The translations under genes were made by a program, and so were the position numbers. A stretch of DNA of 33,078 nt from an uncultured Bacteroidota bacterium (GTDB taxonomy: Bacteria; Bacteroidota; Bacteroidia; Chitinophagales; Chitinophagaceae), in the NCBI GenBank assembly GCA_903824725.1, contig CAIJXU010000094.1, positions 1 to 33,078 on the forward strand. Direction: 5' to 3'. Under the pieces are notes generated by a model that made no database searches, was not told where the DNA came from, and was given only the letters and a program-made list of their open reading frames with translations. This document shows positions 18,210 to 26,096 of this stretch, piece after piece; positions within the stretch are counted from its first letter, which is position 1; the number at the start of each line of letters is the position of its first letter.

Positions 18210-19385
18210 ATGTTAAAAAATAAATATACATTCCTTTTGGCATTGACTAGTTTATTTTCGATTGCAACATTTGCACAAACAACTATTGCTACAACTAAGC
18301 CTGAATCTGCTACTAATTATTTGCTTTGGCTTATGATTACAGTGGCAATTTTATTAGTTTTAGTTGTGTGGATATTGGCTAAGGTATTAATGATGGTGTC
18401 AGCCAAAGCAGTGGAGTTGTCCAAGTCGGCCAGTAAAGTGATGATGATTTTTGTTGTGGTGATGGGGTCCTTGTTTTCAAAAAATTTAATGGCTCAAACT
18501 GCAACCCCCAATATAACTGATACCGCAACTAAAGCCAGTGTGACCAGTTTTTATGGGGGCTTATCCTATAATACATTTTGGACCATGACTTCGGTTATTT
18601 TATTGGAATTATTGGTGGTTTTATTATTGGTTTTATTTATTAGGAATATTTTTAAATCTATCCATCCCTCTAAAAAGTTAGTTGTTGATGGCAAAGTGGT
18701 GACGGATTCTTGGTTAGTAAGGACATGGCACAAATTAGATAAGCAAATTTTTACTAAAGCGGTTCCATTAGAAAAGGAAGCAGATTTATTATTAGATCAT
18801 AATTATGATGGCATTAAGGAATTGGATAACGCTTTGCCACCATGGTGGAAGTATGGTTTTTATATCACAATCGTAGTGGCCGTTTTTTATTTACTAAAAT
18901 TTGAAGTTTGGCATACTGGAATGAATCCAACCGAGGAGTACAATGCCGAAATGACTTCAGCCAAACAACAAACCGATGCATATTTAGCATCTTCTAAGGA
19001 AAACGTAGATGAAAATACAGTCGTTCAATTAGATTCGGCTGGCGTAGCTGTAGGTAAAGAGTTATTTACTAAAGCATGTGTTCCATGCCATCTTGATGGT
19101 GGTCAAGGTTTAGTAGGTCCCAATTTAACCGATGAATATTGGATACATGGTGGGAGTCTCAAAGATATTTTTAAAACAATTAAATATGGATATCCGGATA
19201 AGGGTATGCAATCTTGGAAAACCACTTTTTCGCCCATACAAATAGCGGAGTTGGCAAGCTTTATAAGAACTTTAAAAGGCACGCATCCGCCACATCCCAA
19301 AGCCCCACAAGGAGATTTATATAAAGAGGCAGCTGACAGATTAGATAGCGCTTCTGTAAAAAAACAAAATGATAAAACCAAATAA
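18210..19385 (+). CDS. ccoP: cbb3 oxidase subunit III (CcoP), mono-heme form
   Basis: A 391-aa membrane-anchored cytochrome c that donates electrons to CcoNO. The CcoP N-terminal signature LPPWWKYGFYITIVVAVFY sits near residue 209, with a membrane helix and a periplasmic domain carrying CVPCH (290-294) and the likely axial Met333. Only one CxxCH is present, whereas proteobacterial CcoP has two. There is a long N-terminal extension: a signal-peptide-like segment ending FAQ (23), a helix at about 37-60, a second signal-like hydrophobic segment ending MAQ (96), and a third helix at about 122-145. The end of the gene overlaps ccoG by 17 nt, which suggests translational coupling. Confidence 0.92.
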   Translation: MLKNKYTFLLALTSLFSIATFAQTTIATTKPESATNYLLWLMITVAILLVLVVWILAKVLMMVSAKAVELSKSASKVMMIFVVVMGSLFSKNLMAQTATPNITDTATKASVTSFYGGLSYNTFWTMTSVILLELLVVLLLVLFIRNIFKSIHPSKKLVVDGKVVTDSWLVRTWHKLDKQIFTKAVPLEKEADLLLDHNYDGIKELDNALPPWWKYGFYITIVVAVFYLLKFEVWHTGMNPTEEYNAEMTSAKQQTDAYLASSKENVDENTVVQLDSAGVAVGKELFTKACVPCHLDGGQGLVGPNLTDEYWIHGGSLKDIFKTIKYGYPDKGMQSWKTTFSPIQIAELASFIRTLKGTHPPHPKAPQGDLYKEAADRLDSASVKKQNDKTK

Positions 19386-20799
19386 TAACGATTCCGAAAG
19401 TATAGCGAACTATAAAAAAGATTTGTTGGATCAGACATTTAGGGATTCTGTTGGTACGATAAGTAAAGAAGGCAATCGAAATTATGTAATTCCTCAAAAG
19501 CCATCTGGTAAAATGTATCAAACCAGGTCTTTGTTTAGTTATTTATATTTAGTTTTATTTTTTACTTTACCATTTTTAAAAGTAGGTGGGGAGCCTGTTT
19601 TTTTGTTCAATGTATTAGAACGAAAGTTTATTTTATTTGGTAAAATATTTTGGCCACAGGATTTTTTTATTTTCGCAATTGGTTTTTTAACCTTTATTGT
19701 TTTTGTCATTTTATTTACGGTCGCTTTTGGTAGAATATGGTGTGGTTGGGCTTGTCCTCAAACCATATTCATGGAAATGGTGTTTAGGAAAATTGAATAT
19801 TTTATTGATGGGGATGCCAACCAGCAAAAAAAGTTGAAAGCAATGCCATGGAATACCGAAAAATTATTCAAAAGAGGCAGTAAAATTGTAGTGTTTTTTT
19901 TATTATCATTTTTAATAGCCAATTTCTTTTTAGGGTATATTATTGGGATCGACGAGGTAGGGGTATTGGTTAAAGAGGGCATCTTTGTTCATTTTGGCAC
20001 TTTTAGTGCGTTGGTTATTTTCACCTTGGTATTTTTCTTTGTTTACTATTGGTTTAGAGAGCAGGCTTGTATCATTGTTTGTCCTTATGGGCGATTGCAA
20101 GGTGTTTTGTTAGATCGCAATTCTATTTTAGTGGCTTATGATTATGTACGAGGGGAGCCAAGAGGTAAGATGTCGGATCTGACTAGCGATAAAGGTGATT
20201 GTGTCAATTGTCATGCTTGTGTTAGAGTTTGTCCAACAGGAATTGACATTAGAAATGGTACACAATTAGAATGTGTCAATTGCACTGCTTGTATTGATGC
20301 TTGTGATGAAATTATGGATCATATTAATAAACCCAAAGGATTAATCAGGTATGCTTCTGAAAATGGCATTGCCAATAAACAAAAAATGGTATTTAGTTGG
20401 AGATTAAAGCTGTACACGATTGTTTTAACCCTACTGTTGTCATTTTTAGCCATTTTATTGATAACCAGGGCCGACATTGCGGCTCGAATTTTAAGAACAC
20501 CTGGTCAAACCTATCAATTGCTGGATCAAAATAAGACAAGTAACCTGTATAATATAAAATTAGTAAATAAGACCAGACATAATATTCATCTCAACATAAA
20601 ATTAGAAAACATAGAAGGCGAAATAAAATTAGTGAGTCCCATAGAAGTGCCCAAAGAATCTTATTTCCAAACAAGCTTTTTTATCGTATTAAAAAATGAG
20701 CAAATAAAGTCAAGAAAAACTAAAGTTAAGATAGGGTTGTATCAACAAGATAAGCAGATGGATGTATTGACCGCTTTATTTTTAGGACCTTCTATTTAA
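19369..20799 (+). CDS. ccoG: cbb3 oxidase accessory ferredoxin CcoG/FixG
   Basis: A 476-aa membrane Fe-S protein of cbb3 maturation, proposed to reduce Cu(II) to Cu(I) for the oxidase. Membrane helices lie at about 55-75, 98-118, 172-192, 210-230 and 343-365. Two [4Fe-4S] motifs are clear: Cys278, 281, 284 and 288, and Cys302, 305, 308 and 312. The extra conserved cysteines of the family are present in CGWACP (125, 129) and CIIVCPYGRLQ (234, 238). A C-terminal periplasmic Ig-like domain (FixG_C) spans about 375-476. The start overlaps ccoP by 17 nt, and ccoH follows 11 nt after the stop codon. Confidence 0.95.
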   Translation: MIKPNNNDSESIANYKKDLLDQTFRDSVGTISKEGNRNYVIPQKPSGKMYQTRSLFSYLYLVLFFTLPFLKVGGEPVFLFNVLERKFILFGKIFWPQDFFIFAIGFLTFIVFVILFTVAFGRIWCGWACPQTIFMEMVFRKIEYFIDGDANQQKKLKAMPWNTEKLFKRGSKIVVFFLLSFLIANFFLGYIIGIDEVGVLVKEGIFVHFGTFSALVIFTLVFFFVYYWFREQACIIVCPYGRLQGVLLDRNSILVAYDYVRGEPRGKMSDLTSDKGDCVNCHACVRVCPTGIDIRNGTQLECVNCTACIDACDEIMDHINKPKGLIRYASENGIANKQKMVFSWRLKLYTIVLTLLLSFLAILLITRADIAARILRTPGQTYQLLDQNKTSNLYNIKLVNKTRHNIHLNIKLENIEGEIKLVSPIEVPKESYFQTSFFIVLKNEQIKSRKTKVKIGLYQQDKQMDVLTALFLGPSI

Positions 20800-20810
20800 A
20801 ATAAAAATGT

Positions 20811-21248
20811 ATGAAAATGAATTGGGGTTATCGAATTTTAATGGTGTACTTATTATTTGTATGTGGCATTTTGATATTGGCCTATAAGTCGTCACAACAA
20901 AAATTTGATTTAGTACAAACTGATTATTATGGAGCGGAGCTAAAATACCAAAAAGTAATTGATGCGACACAAAAGGCAAATGCGTTGGAAGGTGAATTCG
21001 AAGTGTCCAATAATGGTAATGCACTTCATGTATTCTTGCCAAAACTATTACAAACAAGTTTGACCAAGGGGGAAGTTCAATTGTATTGTATTGCAGATGA
21101 AAAAAGAGATTTTAAAAAAGAAGTCGTTTGTACCAACGGCACCTTTGATATTGCTTTATTAAATAGTATGAAGGGAAATTATACTTTAAAATTGACAGTC
21201 GAAAATAAAGGGGTTCATTATTATTTCGAAAAAAAATTAATATTATAA
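20811..21248 (+). CDS. ccoH: cbb3 oxidase accessory protein CcoH/FixH
   Basis: A 145-aa protein with one N-terminal membrane helix (about residues 7-25) followed by the FixH signature VQTDYYGAELKYQ and a beta-rich periplasmic domain. CcoH associates with the cbb3 complex during assembly. It sits in the expected order after ccoG. A second in-frame ATG lies two codons later (MKMNW), so the start could be either. The next gene begins one base after its stop codon, indicating tight coupling. Confidence 0.9.
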   Translation: MKMNWGYRILMVYLLFVCGILILAYKSSQQKFDLVQTDYYGAELKYQKVIDATQKANALEGEFEVSNNGNALHVFLPKLLQTSLTKGEVQLYCIADEKRDFKKEVVCTNGTFDIALLNSMKGNYTLKLTVENKGVHYYFEKKLIL

Positions 21249-21249
21249 A

Positions 21250-21969
21250 ATGGAATGGAGTCACTTATTTGAAATTGGGTTTTTAATGGGATTACTAGGG
21301 AGTGTTCATTGCATAGGTATGTGTGGCCCTTTAGTGATGGCATTGCCATTATCTAATAAAACAAATTTGCAAAAGTGGGGGGCACTTTTTTTATACCATT
21401 TTGGAAAAATATGTAGTTATTCCCTCTTGGGCGTGTTATTGGGTTTATTTGGAAGTCAATTACCACTATATGGTGTACAAGAAAATTTATCTATAGTAAT
21501 GGGCAGTATTATGGTTTTGTATGTGGTTTATGTATTTATAATAAAATCAAAAAAAACAACAGGAGGGAAAGTATTTTTTAATTTTTTATATACACCCATT
21601 GTTAAAAAATTAGCTGATTTATTTAATCAGCGAAACAATGCTTCCTATTATTTGATTGGCATTTTAAATGGTTTACTTCCATGCGGTATGGTATATCTAG
21701 CATTGACCTCTGCATTAGCAACACAAGATGTAATACAAGGGGGACTGCTCATGGCTTTTTTTGGATTAGGCACGATACCGGCATTGATAATGGTGGCAAT
21801 GGGTGGGCAGTATTTTGGTGTTGTGTTTAGAAGAAAATTACAACGCCTACTGCCAATATTCATTTTTAGTATGGGTTTGTTATTGATATTAAGGGGAATG
21901 AACTTAGGCATACCTTATGTTAGTCCTCGTTTAGGAGTAGGGATAGATAAAATTACATGTCATAATTAA
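21250..21969 (+). CDS. DsbD_2/SafE-like membrane protein of the cbb3 locus
   Basis: A 239-aa polytopic membrane protein of the sulfite exporter TauE/SafE-like, DsbD_2 class. It has about six hydrophobic segments. The conserved metal or thiol motif GSVHCIGMCGPLV is at the N-terminus (His20, Cys21, Cys25), and a second NGLLPCGMVYLAL motif lies near residue 138. Members of this class often accompany cco genes and are thought to help handle copper or thiols during cbb3 maturation. That role is inferred from context, not shown here. It follows ccoH with one base between the genes and is followed after 5 nt by a small coiled-coil gene. Confidence 0.85.
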   Translation: MEWSHLFEIGFLMGLLGSVHCIGMCGPLVMALPLSNKTNLQKWGALFLYHFGKICSYSLLGVLLGLFGSQLPLYGVQENLSIVMGSIMVLYVVYVFIIKSKKTTGGKVFFNFLYTPIVKKLADLFNQRNNASYYLIGILNGLLPCGMVYLALTSALATQDVIQGGLLMAFFGLGTIPALIMVAMGGQYFGVVFRRKLQRLLPIFIFSMGLLLILRGMNLGIPYVSPRLGVGIDKITCHN

Positions 21970-21974
21970 AAAAT

Positions 21975-22346
21975 ATGAATAAGGAATTATTATATCAACA
22001 AATAGCTGGGTTATTAAAAACATTGGATAATATCCAGGAGGAGCAATCTGCGATGAAGCGAAAATTGAGTATTTTATTAGATAAGTCGTTACTCAATAAT
22101 TATATTGAATGGGCAGAGGAAATACACCAGCAAATTTTGAATAGAGAAACAGCTATCCAGCTTTTAAGAAAGGATATGAGTTCCTTAAAAAAAGCGATCA
22201 CATTAAAAAAATCGATTATAATTTTTGCAGATACCCCTTACCATAAATCATTAGAAAAATTCAAGGAGCAGGTCTCCTATTTAGAAAATGAATTTAATCA
22301 TTGGGCTCAATTCACTAATGAGAAATTTCAAACTATTTCGGCCTAA
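21975..22346 (+). CDS. small coiled-coil protein of unknown function, end of cbb3 operon
   Basis: I do not recognise this 123-aa family. It is soluble and largely helical, with heptad-like spacing (LLKTLDNIQEEQSAMKRKLS near residue 13), no signal peptide, no membrane segment and no cysteine. It starts 5 nt after the SafE-like gene, so it is very likely the last gene of the cco operon, and its stop codon lies 2 nt from the convergent regulator gene. It may be a cytoplasmic partner in oxidase assembly or signalling, but nothing in the sequence fixes that. Confidence 0.7.
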   Translation: MNKELLYQQIAGLLKTLDNIQEEQSAMKRKLSILLDKSLLNNYIEWAEEIHQQILNRETAIQLLRKDMSSLKKAITLKKSIIIFADTPYHKSLEKFKEQVSYLENEFNHWAQFTNEKFQTISA

Positions 22347-22348
22347 GA

Positions 22349-23410
22349 TTAATTAAATAGATTAGTCAATTTCTTTTCTTCTAAAATGGTAATTTTCCCA
22401 TCTTTTATTTCAATCAATTTTTCGGTTTTAAAATCACTCAAAGTTCTAATTAAACTTTCGGTGGCAGTGCCTGCGATATTCGCTAAATCTTCTCTGGATA
22501 TAGAGATTGAAAAATTGCCACTATCTTCCTTATTTGCGTATTTTTTCTTTAAGGTTAATAAGGCATCTGCTACGCGCTTTCTTAGACTATGATAGGCGAG
22601 GGCTACTAATTGTTGTTCTTTCTCTGCAATATTATTAGCAAGTAGTTTAATTACTTTTAGTGCAATTTCTTGATGTTGCGTTATTAAATGTTCAAATTCT
22701 TTTCTAGGTATAACACGAATAGTGGATTCCTCCATCGTTTCTGCAAATTCTTCGTAGATCGAATTTTCGATTAAGGGAATATGACCAAAAAAATCACCAG
22801 CCGATAATAAACCTATAATTAACTCTTTTCCACCATCACTTGTTTTATATATTTTAACTTTCCCAGTTTGTATATAGTAAAGTTTATTGGGATGTTGGCC
22901 TTCGGCGTAAATGACCTGCTTCTTTTTGTATTGAATAATATCATGACTTTCTAATGCATCATGCATTTCATCTTTATTACCTAAATCTGATATAATTTGG
23001 TACCAATTTTCAATTTCTTTTCCACCTTGAGCGCGCAATAGTTTAATTTTTTCTAATCTTGCTCTTATTGCATTGATTAATTCTGAATCGGAAAAGGGTT
23101 TTGTAATATAATCATCGGCACCCATTTCCATTCCTTTTCTTAAATCGTTTCTTTCGCTTTTTGCACTTAAAAATATAAAGGGGATATGTTGTAAATCTAA
23201 GTTTTTGCTAATAATTTGAAACACACCATACCCATCTAATACAGGCATCATGATATCGCAAACAATTAAATCGGGAGGGTTGGCCATGGCCATTTCAACT
23301 CCTATCTTACCATTTTCAGCAGTGCTTACTTCGTAATTAGCAAGACTTAATATTTCGGCAGTGTTATCTCTAAGTGCCTCGTTGTCTTCGATGAGTAAAA
23401 TCTTTTCCAT
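22349..23410 (-). CDS. response regulator with CRP/FNR-type output (REC-cNMP-HTH)
   Basis: A 353-aa hybrid regulator. The receiver domain (about 1-120) has acidic Glu9/Asp10, phospho-acceptor Asp52 in CDIMMP, Ser82 and Lys104. A linker leads to a cyclic-nucleotide-binding-like barrel (about 156-270) and a Crp-type winged helix (about 300-345, ISREDLANIAGTATESLIR). In the recognition helix, Glu318 and Arg322 match CRP Glu181/Arg185 and FNR Glu209/Arg213, which read TGA/TCA half-sites. There is no FNR-type N-terminal cysteine cluster, so oxygen sensing by an Fe-S cluster here is unlikely. The kinase gene is 13 nt upstream. Functionally it resembles FixJ and FixK in one chain; targets at the cco promoters are inferred. 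Confidence 0.92.
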   Translation of the reverse strand: MEKILLIEDNEALRDNTAEILSLANYEVSTAENGKIGVEMAMANPPDLIVCDIMMPVLDGYGVFQIISKNLDLQHIPFIFLSAKSERNDLRKGMEMGADDYITKPFSDSELINAIRARLEKIKLLRAQGGKEIENWYQIISDLGNKDEMHDALESHDIIQYKKKQVIYAEGQHPNKLYYIQTGKVKIYKTSDGGKELIIGLLSAGDFFGHIPLIENSIYEEFAETMEESTIRVIPRKEFEHLITQHQEIALKVIKLLANNIAEKEQQLVALAYHSLRKRVADALLTLKKKYANKEDSGNFSISISREDLANIAGTATESLIRTLSDFKTEKLIEIKDGKITILEEKKLTNLFN

Positions 23411-23423
23411 AGGTTATATTAAT

Positions 23424-24707
23424 TTATTCAAAATCATTTTTTATTTTAGTGGGTAGTTCTATAGTGAAAGTACTGCCTTTTTCGAGTGTGCTTTGGTAGG
23501 AGATGGTTCCAGCTAAAATTTCAATATACCTACCTACGATATGAAGCCCCAAGCCGGTACCTTGTATATTCGTCACATTGGTTGCCCTGAAAAATCTTTC
23601 AAATAGATGTATTTGGTCGGCCATTGGAATGCCAATTCCACTATCGATGATTTTAATTCTTGTATTTTCTAAATCAACTTTACTTTCGATTTTAATATTG
23701 GAATTTTCAGGCGAGAATTTTATCGCATTGGATAGTAAGTTGATTAAAACGTGTTTCAGCAAATGGCTGTCGGTAAAAGTGTTATTGGGACCTTCGTGGA
23801 GGTATTGTATTTCCTGTCCTGGTTTTAGCAAAACATTCATTTCGCCGATTAAATTATGAATGAATTCGGCAATATCAAATAATTCTGCTTTTGTATCCAC
23901 TTTACCTTCTTCAATTTTCCCTAATGATAAAAATTCATTTAAAATATCAGTTAATACTTTAACCGACGATTTAATACGATCTATATGCTTGTCTCTTTTA
24001 GGTTGGTCTTCGGTGGAAGTATATTTAGCCAGTAATGAAATGGAAGATAAAACGGTACTCAATGGTGTACGGAATTCATGAGAAGCCATTGAAACAAAGC
24101 GAGATTTAAGATCATTCACTTCCTTCTCTTTTTCCAATGATTTGGTAAGGTCTTCTTTAGAGGCTTCTAATTCAAATAATGTATTTTGTAACTCATTAGT
24201 TCTTTGTTGTACTGTACTTTCAAGGTTGATGTTTAATTTTTTCATTTCCTCGTTCACCACTTCCATCTCCGCTTGTTGTTTTATGATTTTTGCTTCATTT
24301 TCTTGTCTTTTGGTTATGTCAACTATATAGGCAATCGCATATTGAATGCCATTGGTATTAAAGTGGCCTAAACTGATTTCAACAGGAAATTCACTTCCAT
24401 CTTTTCGTAAGGCAGATAAAGTCATGCCTAAGCCCATGCCACGTGCTTTAGGTTTGTCAAGGTAATTATTTCGGTAGCCAGTATGTTTATGATGATATCG
24501 GGTGGGGATGAGTTTTTCAAGCACTTCCCCTACCATACTATTATTTGTGTATAAAAACTGTTGATGTACAAATTCATTGGCCATGACAATCATGCCATGG
24601 GCGTCTACTACAATAATGCCAATAGAAGCGGAGTTGAATAACGCTTCGAATCTTATATCTTTATTTATAAGTTTGTCAGCATTGCCTATGGAGGCTGGAT
24701 CGAGCAT
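23424..24707 (-). CDS. soluble PAS histidine kinase, FixL-like
   Basis: A 427-aa sensor kinase without membrane segments. A PAS domain (about 17-132) aligns gap-free with the FixL heme pocket from PxRYHHKH through RKDGSEFP. His75 falls on the FixL heme-ligating histidine, and Met95 replaces the distal arginine. A coiled coil (about 135-200) leads to the HisKA box with His210 in SHEFRTPL, then HATPase motifs N (Asn323, Asn327), G1 DSGIG (355) and G2 GTGLGL (383). It pairs with the REC-CRP regulator 13 nt downstream. Oxygen or redox sensing is inferred; many non-heme PAS domains share parts of this pattern. Confidence 0.93.
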   Translation of the reverse strand: MLDPASIGNADKLINKDIRFEALFNSASIGIIVVDAHGMIVMANEFVHQQFLYTNNSMVGEVLEKLIPTRYHHKHTGYRNNYLDKPKARGMGLGMTLSALRKDGSEFPVEISLGHFNTNGIQYAIAYIVDITKRQENEAKIIKQQAEMEVVNEEMKKLNINLESTVQQRTNELQNTLFELEASKEDLTKSLEKEKEVNDLKSRFVSMASHEFRTPLSTVLSSISLLAKYTSTEDQPKRDKHIDRIKSSVKVLTDILNEFLSLGKIEEGKVDTKAELFDIAEFIHNLIGEMNVLLKPGQEIQYLHEGPNNTFTDSHLLKHVLINLLSNAIKFSPENSNIKIESKVDLENTRIKIIDSGIGIPMADQIHLFERFFRATNVTNIQGTGLGLHIVGRYIEILAGTISYQSTLEKGSTFTIELPTKIKNDFE

Positions 24708-24750
24708 GTTTCAATAGCATTTGAATGCTCTTAAAGTTACAAAAAAACAC

Positions 24751-24762
24751 TGATAGATATCA
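24751..24762 (-). promoter_or_regulatory. FNR/FixK-like box upstream of the kinase-regulator operon
   Basis: TGAT-AGAT-ATCA is a perfect inverted core with the same geometry as the boxes before ccoI and ccoS. It lies about 44 nt before the kinase ATG. No clear TAnnTTTG is visible downstream, and on the minus strand a T7 run follows it, so a weak terminator of the preceding hydroxylase gene is an alternative. Confidence 0.4.
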
Positions 24763-24817
24763 TAATGAACGCCACTATTTTTGAAGATTTTAGCTCTATA
24801 ACACACTGGTTTCTATA

Positions 24818-26071
24818 CTAAGCACTTTTGGGATTCCATTTTTCTAGTAAATAGTCCTTACTTGATTTTCCAAGTGCTTCTTGCCCCTTTAAAAATGCTT
24901 TACGCATGGAAACTGCAGTATTTTCGGTGCTTTCGGGTGTCCAGCCTGGAGGCATGAATGCTAATGCTATTTTATTTTTTAATCCAATTGTATTTTTTAG
25001 ATCCTGGTATAAGGCAATACATTCACCAAAATAAAAGTCAACGAAATTAGTTACCTCCATTTTTCTTGTGATGCCATATTCAATTTTCACTTCTTTTTTT
25101 TCATTTTGCAAGGTTCCAAATAACCAATCCCAAAAAGGCAATAAAACACAAAAATTGGTATCCATATATAATGGATTTTTTGCATGATGTACGCGGTGGT
25201 GAGATGGAGTGATAAAAATCTTTTCAAGAAAACCTAACCTTCCATTTTTAAAAGCATCTTCCCCTGCATGAATAAAAGTACCCCAAGTACCATCGATTAC
25301 TAAAATAATAGCCACCATTTCGGGTCTGACTCCTAAAATCATTAAAATTGGAACTTGAATGGCAGCCGTGTAATAACCTTCTGCAAAAAAATGTACCCAT
25401 GCCACGGTTAAATTCATTTCAGCTGGTGCATGATGAGGAGAATGTAAACACCAAAATAATCTAACTCGATGTGCTGCAAAATGCCAAATCCAATAGGAGA
25501 GTTCCCATATTAAATAAGCATATAACCAACCATACCATGTTTTTTGAATGGTGAACAAGGCAAATTTTTCAAAAAAAGGCATCATTTCGATGTATACAAA
25601 AATGATTATTAATTTGGATACGTATTCATTAAAAACGCGAGCTAAAAAATTAGATTTATATCTCCTAAAAAATTCCTTGATAAAAGAAGTGTTGCGAATG
25701 CGATCAAAAATAAGAGTAAGGGAACTATAAAAGGTTTTCCCGACTAAGCTATTTTTTAATTGGTTTATTTTTTGTTTACCATTTTTAAAAGGGTTCATTT
25801 GTATAAACAATCGAATCATTTCTACTAATAAGAAAAAAGTAGTTAAGATGGAAAGCAAAGCCATGACCGATTGGTAATATATTTTTTTCTGAATAGGGTT
25901 GGCTAAATTATCCAAATAACCCATACCCATAAAGCTTTTCCAGCTCCCTTCGACAAATGAATGAACAGTCACATATAAAATAGTGGCAGCAAAGCCAATA
26001 AATAATAAGTTTTCAATACTAGCCCAAATCATTTTAACTTTTTGTAAGTTGGTAGTAGGATTGGTATTCAT
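24818..26071 (-). CDS. fatty acid hydroxylase/sterol desaturase family membrane protein
   Basis: A 417-aa integral membrane di-iron oxygenase. Hydrophobic segments lie at about 17-40, 64-88, 150-172 and 179-197. The histidine boxes are HFAAHR, HSPHH and SHHRVHH (roughly residues 198-297), the full set expected for the family. The wording around HSPHHAPAEMNLTVAWVHFF recalls the alkylglycerol monooxygenase-like branch, but the substrate (lipid, carotenoid or sterol-like) cannot be read from sequence. Start is the ATG at 26071; the M28 peptidase stop codon lies 25 nt upstream, so these two may share a transcript. Confidence 0.88.
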   Translation of the reverse strand: MNTNPTTNLQKVKMIWASIENLLFIGFAATILYVTVHSFVEGSWKSFMGMGYLDNLANPIQKKIYYQSVMALLSILTTFFLLVEMIRLFIQMNPFKNGKQKINQLKNSLVGKTFYSSLTLIFDRIRNTSFIKEFFRRYKSNFLARVFNEYVSKLIIIFVYIEMMPFFEKFALFTIQKTWYGWLYAYLIWELSYWIWHFAAHRVRLFWCLHSPHHAPAEMNLTVAWVHFFAEGYYTAAIQVPILMILGVRPEMVAIILVIDGTWGTFIHAGEDAFKNGRLGFLEKIFITPSHHRVHHAKNPLYMDTNFCVLLPFWDWLFGTLQNEKKEVKIEYGITRKMEVTNFVDFYFGECIALYQDLKNTIGLKNKIALAFMPPGWTPESTENTAVSMRKAFLKGQEALGKSSKDYLLEKWNPKSA

Positions 26072-26096
26072 TTTTTATAATTTTATACTATTTGCA

